IMG/VR virus record: IMGVR_UViG_3300027719_000042 | Coordinates: 1-26,566 of that record | Strand: one strand, 5' to 3' | Length of the DNA stretch: 26,566 bases | From: a virus | Part shown: in pieces, positions 21,116 to 26,566 of the stretch | Position numbering within the stretch: the first letter of the stretch is position 1 | How the letters are laid out: the number at the start of each line of letters is the position of its first letter | Program-made: the position numbers and the translations under genes | The notes under the pieces: model-generated | What the model was told of the DNA's origin: nothing | Seen by the model: only the letters and a program-made list of their open reading frames with translations | The model's database searches: none

Positions 21116-21586
21116 CTAATTGAAATCGAGAGTAGTATCAGGCCCGGCCACAAGGTCATCGGTCGGCTCGGGAAGGAACGGATCGTCAAAGGATTTATTG
21201 CCAGCACCAGCGGGCATGGCGGGAAGTTTCATCTCGGCGGGCATCGAAGCGCGGGCAAGGATCGTGTTCAGTGCGTGCCGTGCCGTAACTTTCGTTTCGA
21301 TGTTCACCTGCTTGCCGTATGACGGGGCCATACGAAGCGCGAGGTTGGTAATCACGGCTTCCCATGCGGCGTCTGGCAGGTTCGAGTCGTCGTCGATGTC
21401 GGAACCGGAAGGATCGTCCGGTACGGGATATCCAAGGCGCAAGCCTCGCGTATTCCATTCGGCCATCATCGAGTCCAGTCGGCGCAAGGCGAGCTCGCGC
21501 TGTTCAGGCAACAGGTCGAACGCATACGACGCCAGCCCTATCTCGGCCATCGCCGCTTCTACGAGCTGGCGCTTCGTGTAGCTCAT
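21116..21586 (-). CDS. Head-to-tail adaptor, P22 gp4-like
   Basis: This 156-residue protein matches the P22 gp4 family (166 residues), which binds the portal and starts the tail. The opening MSYTKRQLVEAAMAEIGLAS is followed by EQRELALRRLDSMMAEWNTRGLRLGYPVP and LPDAAWEAVITNLALRMAPSYGKQV, all typical. P22 gp4 also has weak peptidoglycan hydrolase activity; no catalytic motif is claimed here. The start overlaps the upstream stop (ATGA). Confidence 0.9.
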   Translation of the reverse strand: MSYTKRQLVEAAMAEIGLASYAFDLLPEQRELALRRLDSMMAEWNTRGLRLGYPVPDDPSGSDIDDDSNLPDAAWEAVITNLALRMAPSYGKQVNIETKVTARHALNTILARASMPAEMKLPAMPAGAGNKSFDDPFLPEPTDDLVAGPDTTLDFN

Positions 21587-21882
21587 TTATCTACCTTGGC
21601 GGGGCGTCCGCGCTTAGGCAATCCGGTTATACCGGGTGTTGCCTCGCTTTCCATTCCTGCCGTTGGGTATGGTAATTCATGGCGCTGAGACTGGAACCTG
21701 TCAACGTCGAGCGCTTCCTTGGCTACGGTCATCGCTTCGAGCGCTTCGGGTATGCTATCGCAGTATCCGGCGTCAAGCGCGGCCTGATGTTCTTTTCCAT
21801 TCTGCACGGCTTCATAGTCGTATGTCCCGCCGTTGCACTTGTTCGCGCCGGGGCAGATAAAAACCAATCTCGGATATTCCAT
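21583..21882 (-). CDS. Small late-operon protein with an AT-hook-like tail
   Basis: This 99-residue protein has FICPGANKCNGGTYDYEAVQ and EHQAALDAGYCDSIPEALEA. The latter resembles the 'xxAxADGWxxTPxEA' stretch of small phage proteins found near the portal and adaptor genes. The C-terminus is GLPKRGRPAKVDK, in which RGRP is the core of an AT-hook that binds the DNA minor groove. It could contact packaged DNA at the head vertex; this is inference. The start has a CAAGGGGAAC site and the stop overlaps the gp4-like start. Confidence 0.6.
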   Translation of the reverse strand: MEYPRLVFICPGANKCNGGTYDYEAVQNGKEHQAALDAGYCDSIPEALEAMTVAKEALDVDRFQSQRHELPYPTAGMESEATPGITGLPKRGRPAKVDK

Positions 21883-21899
21883 GTGTTCCCCTTGAAAAT

Positions 21900-21919
21900 G
21901 GGCGGGATTGCTCCCGCCC
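21900..21919 (-). terminator. Hairpin after the second coat-adjacent paralogue
   Basis: GGGCGGGA (21900-21907) pairs perfectly with TCCCGCCC (21912-21919) around a four-base loop, GCAA when read on the - strand. On the - strand it follows the stop at 21926 and is followed by ATTTTC. It looks like a partial terminator or an mRNA 3'-end stabiliser. The stem is almost the same as that after the coat gene. Confidence 0.6.
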
Positions 21920-21925
21920 TGATTG

Positions 21926-22558
21926 CTATGCGAGTCGATAGGTCACGAACGTATCGGCCGCCGTCTTGCGGGTCCGGTACATGGCAGTATTCGCCGGAGC
22001 ACCGTTCGCGGATACCACGATAGGCGCTCCGATAATGGTATGATCCGCTCCAGCCTGAAGGATGGTGATGGTGTCGGCGGCGGCGGCGCTGGCGTTTATG
22101 AGCGCCCAGTCTACCGACTCGTCAACGGCCATCTCAAGCGCGGAGTCAAGAGTCGCTCCGGCGGGCAGCGTATAGTTCTGAGTCGCGCCGGCGGCATGGG
22201 TACCGACTATCAGCCCCGAGAGAAGCCCGGCTGGCGTGATGTTCGCCGTTACCGTCATCGCCGTCGGAGTTGACTGCCTGCGCTGGCCGACGTTTTCGAG
22301 AATCACCGCCGTGACTCCGGTAGCGTAGAGCGCTTCGGCTTCGCCAGCCTCGATACCGATGGTCGCTCCAGCGGCGAACACGGCGGATCGATACTCGGTA
22401 TCGGCTGGAACCTCGGCCAGAAGGTCCCACTCTTCGACGAGGTTGGGCGCTCCGGCGAGGTTGTAGACCTTGATGGACTCCCGCGAATACGTGGCTATCC
22501 GGTCGCCAGCATCCACGAGAACCCTTGCAAGCCCATAGGGAGGGACATAGATAGACAT
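21926..22558 (-). CDS. Virion-operon protein, paralogue 2 of a tandem pair (possible head decoration)
   Basis: This 210-residue protein is related along its whole length to the gene just upstream (22570-23175). Shared blocks include GDRIATYSRESIKVYN, DTEYRSAVFAAGA, IEAGEAEALYATGVTAVILENVG, the ALEMAVDESVDWALIN segment and the end MYRTRKTAADTFVTYRLA. The body is beta-rich with many A, T and G residues. The position just after the coat gene suggests a head-surface or decoration role, but no family is assigned. The ATG at 22558 has AGGGGAGGGAACC upstream; an in-frame start at 22729 runs back through the other paralogue and is rejected. Confidence 0.65.
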   Translation of the reverse strand: MSIYVPPYGLARVLVDAGDRIATYSRESIKVYNLAGAPNLVEEWDLLAEVPADTEYRSAVFAAGATIGIEAGEAEALYATGVTAVILENVGQRRQSTPTAMTVTANITPAGLLSGLIVGTHAAGATQNYTLPAGATLDSALEMAVDESVDWALINASAAAADTITILQAGADHTIIGAPIVVSANGAPANTAMYRTRKTAADTFVTYRLA

Positions 22559-22569
22559 GGTTCCCTCCC

Positions 22570-23175
22570 CTAGCCGAGCCGGCTGGTTACAAACGTATTC
22601 GCTGCGGTCTTGCGGGTCCTGAACACGGCGGACGAGGTGAGCGCCACGACGCCCGAGCCTTCGAGGGTATGGGTAGCGGCGGCGGTCACAGTGAAGGCAT
22701 TCGCGCCTCCGGTATTGATCACGGCCCACTCGAAGGACTCGTCGATATCCATGTCGAGCGCGGCGTCCATGACGGTTCCGGTGTCAACCGTGGCGACGAC
22801 GGCACCGGCTCCCGTGGCCGAGGTCACGATACCAGTGGCCATGAGAAGCGCGGTCAGCGTTCCGGTCGCGTTAAGCGTGCCGGGGGCGGGCTGTGCGCGG
22901 CGACCGATGTTCTCGGTGATGACGGCGGTCACTCCGGCGGCATAGAACACGTCGGCGGGACCGGCTTCGATGCGAAGCACGGCACCCGTGGCGAACGCCG
23001 CAGAGCGATATTCGGTATTGGCCGCTACGGCCTGGAGCAGGCTGAACGTGGCCGGGAAGTTGGGAACTCCAAGGCGCTGGTACACCTTTACCGGGGCGCG
23101 GGACCATACCGCCACGCGGTCGGCGGCGGCTACGGTCAGCTCGATAAGCCCGTTTGCAGGAAGTCTATTGGACAT
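22570..23175 (-). CDS. Virion-operon protein, paralogue 1 of a tandem pair (possible head decoration)
   Basis: This 201-residue protein starts MSNRLPANGLIELTVAAADR, and its start has AAGGAGACTGAGCC upstream. Conserved with the neighbour are VWSRAPVKVYQ, NTEYRSAAFATGA, GVTAVITENIGRRAQP, ALDMDIDESFEWAVIN and VFRTRKTAANTFVTSRLG. It is beta-rich, with no membrane or coiled-coil segment. The gene follows the coat gene after a hairpin. Two tandem copies that have diverged suggest two related subunits on the head; this is inferred from position only. Confidence 0.65.
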   Translation of the reverse strand: MSNRLPANGLIELTVAAADRVAVWSRAPVKVYQRLGVPNFPATFSLLQAVAANTEYRSAAFATGAVLRIEAGPADVFYAAGVTAVITENIGRRAQPAPGTLNATGTLTALLMATGIVTSATGAGAVVATVDTGTVMDAALDMDIDESFEWAVINTGGANAFTVTAAATHTLEGSGVVALTSSAVFRTRKTAANTFVTSRLG

Positions 23176-23200
23176 GGCTCAGTCTCCTTGCTTGTAAGCA

Positions 23201-23220
23201 GGGCGGGTTTTACCCCGCCC
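23201..23220 (-). terminator. Hairpin after the coat gene
   Basis: GGGCGGG (23201-23207) and CCCGCCC (23214-23220) form a perfect seven-pair stem with a six-base loop, immediately after the coat stop at 23227. There is no T run on the - strand, so it is more likely an mRNA-stabilising or attenuating structure than a full terminator. Confidence 0.55.
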
Positions 23221-23226
23221 CGTTGG

Positions 23227-24486
23227 TTAGAACAGGATGATTCCGTTCATCTCAGGCTGCTTGTTCACAACGCCGTACAGCGTGTCGAGCCTGTATTTCG
23301 TGCGCATCGTGTTGATGTCATACTGTTTCTGCATGACAAGTTCGATGCCCTGGTCCGTGGTCGCACGCATGACGGAGGCGCCGGAGTCGGACGGAACCGC
23401 ATAGCGGCCGGGAAGGATCTCGATGGACTCTTTGTGCCAGAACGGGTTGGCCGCGCGAATCGCGGTGTTCAGCCATACGATGGCCGAGTTGGCCGCCGGG
23501 GTCCGCACAAAGCAATTCTGGTACTGGAGTTCGGGATCGGTGCCGCCCTGGCCCGATATGATCGGGGGACAGATGACGGCGGTGTTCGCTGCGCCTACGC
23601 TGATGATGCGGAAGGTCTTGAGCACGCCAGTGGGCTGCTTGGTGATGTGATGCACTGATTCAACAGTAGCGATGGTAAAGCAATCGCCAGCAACAACGTT
23701 GGCGTTCGCGGAGAACGTGACGGTCTGGAATCTGTTGTCAACGTTGGCGCGTTCGCCGGTTGCGGCCACGTTGGTAGCCTGCGGAACGTATACGTTGCCA
23801 CCGCCCGCGAGCGTTGAGATGGTGATAGCGCCACCAGCCGCCGCGAGAAGGCGAACGGAGTAGTCGAGCTTGAACGTATCGAAGGACGCGATGCGGCCGA
23901 CGTAGGCACGCTCGTAGGCGGTCAGGGACTTGCCTATCGGAGAGTCGGCGCGGTTGGCGAGGTTGGCGGCCATGCCGTTGTAATCGCGGGTTGAGAGCGC
24001 GAGGTAGCGGTCATAGTCGGGGATGCCCTGCTCGTTCATCACGGCTTCGATGGCGGCCACGTCGGTGAATCCGGTAGCGGCGGCAGCGATGGCCACGACT
24101 AGCGAACCCTGAAGGGCGGCCACGTCCATGACGGAGCGGTTGATGTCAGATGCAAGTTTCTGCCGGGCAGCTTCGCCGAGCCTGTTCTCCTGGAGGGCGT
24201 CGCGCATCTCGGTAGCCGTCATCACCCACGGGACCGACTTCGAGAAGCCGATGGTCGCGGGGACGGAGAGCTGCGTGCTGTCCTTGAAGTTCAATGTCTG
24301 GTCGGTGCCGTCGAAGCTCTGCGCGATGTATGGCTCTGGCCGCCAGATGACGTTCCCCGCCCGCTCCATCATGCTCTGGTCGGTGTTGTATACCGCCACG
24401 TTGCGGGAGAGTACGAGCGCGTCCTGGAATCCTTCAAGGATATCCTCGAACGCTACCCTTTCCTCTTTGCTGAATTCGTTAGCCAT
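23227..24486 (-). CDS. Major capsid protein, P22 coat (gp5)-like
   Basis: This 419-residue protein closely follows the P22 coat family (430 residues in P22, HK97 fold with an extra inserted domain). VAVYNTDQSMMERAGNVIWR and the following PEPYIAQSFDGTD are the family's N-terminal hallmark. FSKSVPWVMTATEMRDALQE and NRSVMDVAALQGSLV continue the pattern. The region of about 230-330 (VYVPQATNVAATGERANVDN, FSANANVVAGDCFTIA) corresponds to the inserted telokin-like domain. It assembles on the scaffold encoded next. It has its own promoter at 24633-24661 and a 3' hairpin, matching the need for hundreds of copies. Ribosome site GAGG. Confidence 0.93.
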   Translation of the reverse strand: MANEFSKEERVAFEDILEGFQDALVLSRNVAVYNTDQSMMERAGNVIWRPEPYIAQSFDGTDQTLNFKDSTQLSVPATIGFSKSVPWVMTATEMRDALQENRLGEAARQKLASDINRSVMDVAALQGSLVVAIAAAATGFTDVAAIEAVMNEQGIPDYDRYLALSTRDYNGMAANLANRADSPIGKSLTAYERAYVGRIASFDTFKLDYSVRLLAAAGGAITISTLAGGGNVYVPQATNVAATGERANVDNRFQTVTFSANANVVAGDCFTIATVESVHHITKQPTGVLKTFRIISVGAANTAVICPPIISGQGGTDPELQYQNCFVRTPAANSAIVWLNTAIRAANPFWHKESIEILPGRYAVPSDSGASVMRATTDQGIELVMQKQYDINTMRTKYRLDTLYGVVNKQPEMNGIILF

Positions 24487-24632
24487 GGTAAAACCTCAAA
24501 AAGCAAGATTAGAAGCGCCTCCAACGGAGGTCCATTCACATCTCACCCTTTGAGGCCGGGCGGTTGGCATTGTATCCTGCCGGTTACGGTCGGCGTGCCG
24601 GTTCAATCAAAAACAAAACAGGTCAATACCAA

Positions 24633-24661
24633 AGCATATCCCGATATCATGTCATTGTCAA
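24633..24661 (-). promoter_or_regulatory. Promoter and leader of the coat gene
   Basis: On the - strand, a perfect TTGACA (24661-24656) and TATGCT (24638-24633) are spaced 17. It overlaps the scaffold stop codon. The 171-base gap to the coat start (24487-24657) is the longest in the late operon and otherwise holds a short hairpin, CCTCC AAC GGAGG (24518-24530). No gene is seen in it. Confidence 0.7.
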
Positions 24662-25470
24662 GACTTGGATTTAGACCTCTTGTACGCCACGACTTTGCTG
24701 AAATCGCCGGTCTTGCTGGCTTCCTCGCGGAGCCGTTCGAGAGTGCTGTCGATGGTTCCCGATGGGCGCGAGTTGCCTGATATGCGGCCCTCCGGCTGTG
24801 TCGCCGGTTTCCTTGTCGATACTTTCAACTGGTCCTCCAGCTTTGCTATGGCGAACGCGAACTTGACCGGGTCCTTGATCGCGCTGATTTCCTTGGCCTT
24901 CGCCTCGTTCTTCCCGAGCGCGTAGATAAGCAGCGCCGGATCTGCCGCGCCGTGGACGATGATGCCCTGCTGCGTCTGGTCGAGCACTTCCTTGACGGAC
25001 GCCTCGGCCTCGTCGAAGTCGTCGGCCTTGAACGTGGCCTTGGCTTCCTGATAGGCTTCAAGCTTTTCGGCCCATGACTTCTCGGCCTTATCCGCCTCTG
25101 CCTTGGCCTGCGCTGCCTTCTCGTCTGCCTTGCGCTTCCGCTCGTACCACGAGGCTACTGCCGCCTCGTATTTGTCGGTATCGTAGTCAAGCGCCTGTAG
25201 CGTCGGCTTGGCACCGACTTCCGGCTCTTTCTGCGCGACCTCTTTTTCCTCGAGCCTCTTGCGCGTTTCCCGGAGTTCCTTTTCGAGCTCGCGGTTCCGC
25301 TCCCGCACTTTCTTCACCCATACCGGCGCGGGCTGATTCTCTTCCGGTTCCGGCGCGGCCTCGTCGCCGATGGTCACGATAATCTGTTCCTTCGGCTCTT
25401 CCTGCGTTGCGGTCCTTTCCTCGGCGGCGGCTTCGGCTACCGGCTCGACCTTCTTCTCTTCGTCTGCCAT
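24658..25470 (-). CDS. Phage scaffolding protein
   Basis: This 270-residue, highly charged protein has an acidic N-terminus (residues 1-50) and long helical coiled-coil-like segments (RERNRELEKELRETRKRLEE, about 56-75, and KAEADKAEKSWAEKLEAYQE, about 122-141). A segment containing DPVKFAFAIAKLEDQLK follows, and the C-terminus is basic (VVAYKRSKSKS). This fits P22-type scaffolds (gp8, 303 residues), whose basic C-terminal helix-turn-helix binds the coat and whose body is released from the head. Its position just upstream of the coat gene supports the call. Ribosome site GAGAAGGGG. Confidence 0.88.
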   Translation of the reverse strand: MADEEKKVEPVAEAAAEERTATQEEPKEQIIVTIGDEAAPEPEENQPAPVWVKKVRERNRELEKELRETRKRLEEKEVAQKEPEVGAKPTLQALDYDTDKYEAAVASWYERKRKADEKAAQAKAEADKAEKSWAEKLEAYQEAKATFKADDFDEAEASVKEVLDQTQQGIIVHGAADPALLIYALGKNEAKAKEISAIKDPVKFAFAIAKLEDQLKVSTRKPATQPEGRISGNSRPSGTIDSTLERLREEASKTGDFSKVVAYKRSKSKS

Positions 25471-25514
25471 GATGTGTCCCCTTCTCCGTGGATATCAAGC
25501 GCCCACGGGATGCG

Positions 25515-26213
25515 CTAGAATGACGATATAAGCATCAGGATATCGGCCTCTTCCTTGTCCCGGTCCCTGATTGCCCGGTGCGATTTAAGCCGCGCAGACT
25601 GGCCAGGTGTCAACGCCGTCTGCATTCCCATAACCACGTAATCCGGTCGCCGCTCCATCTTTCGCAACGGCTTGGCCGGTTCGATCCTTGCACTCGCCGA
25701 TACCGTTACGCGCTGGACAGGTGCCGGAGCCTCTTGCCGTCCCTTCGTCTTGATCGCGTAGATCGGCGGGTAGTACAACCATGCGCCGCGCGGCCCGTTC
25801 AGTACTCTCGGATTCGCTCCCGGAGTGAACTCGGCGACAATCGCTTGACTCGGTGCAGGTAAAGATTCTACTATAATGCAATCAATAGCCGTCTGTAAAG
25901 TCGATGACTGCGACGGAGTTGGCAACGTCTCCGCGACGGATACCGGAATCGAAGTTCCGGCCGCTGCCGCTTGCGTCGGGGTTGGCATTGTCTCGGCGAT
26001 TGTTACCGCAATGCTTGTCCCGGCGGTCGCGGATTGCGAAGGCGCTGGCATTGATTCAGCAACGGTGATAGAAAATCCAGCGGGAGGAGCGGCCGCAACG
26101 GTTAGATACTCACCGGCAATATAAAGCTGAAGCGGCGTTGACAGGGTTTCAACCTGCCTGCGCCGCCTTGTGACTAGCTTTAATGCTCTGCCGCCTAATA
26201 GACTAGTTTTCAT
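25515..26213 (-). CDS. Late-operon protein with four 21-residue tandem repeats
   Basis: This 232-residue protein has a basic N-terminus (RALKLVTRRRRQ), then four tandem repeats of exactly 21 residues between about 48 and 131. Each contains the pattern [IV]xE[ST][LM]PxPxQ (SITVAESMPAPSQ, VTIAETMPTPTQ, VSVAETLPTPSQ, CIIVESLPAPSQ). The C-terminal 100 residues are basic and include AWLYYPPIYAIKTKGR. It overlaps the upstream gene by ATGA and precedes the scaffold. The P-x-P-x-Q repeats suggest an extended rod or linker, perhaps a head fibre; this is inference. No family is recognised. Confidence 0.65.
   Translation of the reverse strand: MKTSLLGGRALKLVTRRRRQVETLSTPLQLYIAGEYLTVAAAPPAGFSITVAESMPAPSQSATAGTSIAVTIAETMPTPTQAAAAGTSIPVSVAETLPTPSQSSTLQTAIDCIIVESLPAPSQAIVAEFTPGANPRVLNGPRGAWLYYPPIYAIKTKGRQEAPAPVQRVTVSASARIEPAKPLRKMERRPDYVVMGMQTALTPGQSARLKSHRAIRDRDKEEADILMLISSF
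25821..26072 (-). repeat. Coding tandem repeat, 63-base period
   Basis: Four 63-base units encode the 21-residue P-x-P-x-Q repeats of the preceding gene. The spacing is invariant (AE or VE at residues 52, 73, 94 and 115), while the DNA units have diverged, so the array is old rather than a recent expansion. Confidence 0.75.
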
Positions 26214-26566
26214 CCGTTAGCTATTTCAATTTCCCATGCGGGGAGCGCGGACGCGGTGCTGTCAGGCTGGACGAATATTCCGAGCGCAGAGTCCGCGAAT
26301 ACTTCCGGCATCCCCGTGCCGTACAAGTCGCGTTGCTCCGAGTACCCCGCGAACGGGATACGCATATAGTGCAAGGGGCGGACGATCAGGACATTGAACG
26401 TGCCTACGGTTGAAATAGTAGACGTAACGCCGGTAATAGCCTTGACGCCTGAACCGTTCGCCAATGGCAAACGGAGACACCGCCCAATGATAGGGGCAAC
26501 ACCGGTTGCTATTGTGCCGGTTGTCTGCGCGGCGTTATTGCCGTCAACGTAGGTCACGGCTATCGT
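26210..26566 (-). CDS. C-terminal part of a late-operon protein of unknown function (partial)
   Basis: The frame is open to the right edge and ends at the TGA at 26212-26210, which overlaps the next start (ATGA). The 118 visible residues are beta-rich. They read TIAVTYVDGNNAAQTTGTIA, then ITGVTSTISTVGTFNVLIVRP, and end SALPAWEIEIANG. A GTG at 26557 is not taken as the start because the frame continues upstream without a stop and no ribosome site can be judged. It precedes the repeat protein and the scaffold, so it is probably a virion protein. The portal and terminase should lie further upstream. Confidence 0.6.
   Translation of the reverse strand, partial: TIAVTYVDGNNAAQTTGTIATGVAPIIGRCLRLPLANGSGVKAITGVTSTISTVGTFNVLIVRPLHYMRIPFAGYSEQRDLYGTGMPEVFADSALGIFVQPDSTASALPAWEIEIANG

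Noticed and set aside
22669-23658. 329-residue open frame on the + strand
   Set aside because: It lies antisense to paralogue 1 and the coat gene, has no ribosome site, and has a composition (GG, GR, DDG runs) typical of a shadow frame of GC-rich coding DNA.
25821-26072. CRISPR-like array from regular 63-base spacing
   Set aside because: The repeats are in frame, diverged, have no unique spacers, and encode a 21-residue protein repeat.

Overview
The window is a contiguous piece of a tailed bacteriophage or prophage genome with a P22-like (podovirus) morphogenesis module. It is moderately GC-rich and very compact: most neighbouring genes overlap by ATGA or TGATG. The host is probably Gram-negative. 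The evidence is a P22-type tailspike head-binding domain, two proteins with lipoprotein signal sequences, and a holin plus M23 peptidase lysis set. The host cannot be named from the sequence. The terminase and portal genes expected of such a phage are not here and should lie beyond the right edge. No integrase or repressor of the CI type is visible.

Layout. (1) Positions 1-1039, + strand: the end of an operon of small unknown proteins, closed by a hairpin terminator at 1046. (2) Positions 1143-2639, - strand: a lysis cassette read in the order single-TM protein, M23 peptidase, three-TM holin, DUF4406 protein. (3) Positions 2640-2818: a divergent promoter region. (4) Positions 2819-11100, + strand: the early/DNA-metabolism region. 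It encodes a ribbon-helix-helix protein, a MazG-like protein, a VRR-NUC nuclease, a membrane protein coupled to a lytic transglycosylase, a zinc-ribbon protein and a helicase-DNA methyltransferase fusion. These are followed by RecT with a coiled-coil partner and a RecB-like nuclease, a YopX-type protein and a second ribbon-helix-helix protein. A bidirectional terminator at 11151-11183 ends it. (5) Positions 26566-11204, - strand: the late structural operon. Its order is two unknown proteins, scaffold, coat, two tandem paralogues, gp4-like, gp10-like, accessory proteins, three ejection proteins (gp7-, gp20- and gp16-like), tail fibre/tailspike, a small ORF and a lipoprotein. This order parallels P22.

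How it fits together. Early transcription on the + strand appears to start from at least five sigma70-type promoters (2716, 3656, 4859, 7493, 8572). Four of them carry a related near-palindromic 13-mer (ATTGYAWTRCAAT-like) over or beside the promoter, suggesting one phage regulator, possibly the ribbon-helix-helix protein encoded first. RecT, the coiled-coil protein and the RecB-like nuclease would form the recombination system. The helicase-methyltransferase could protect phage DNA from restriction. The late operon builds a P22-type head, neck and ejection apparatus, and the coat gene has its own strong promoter and a 3' hairpin.

The most unusual features are an M23 endolysin whose domain reads in circularly permuted order, the operator-like repeats shared among early promoters, a tandem pair of paralogues just after the coat gene, a 21-residue tandem repeat in a virion-operon protein, a repeat motif shared by the last two late genes, and a tRNA T-arm-like fragment between convergent operons that could be an attachment site.
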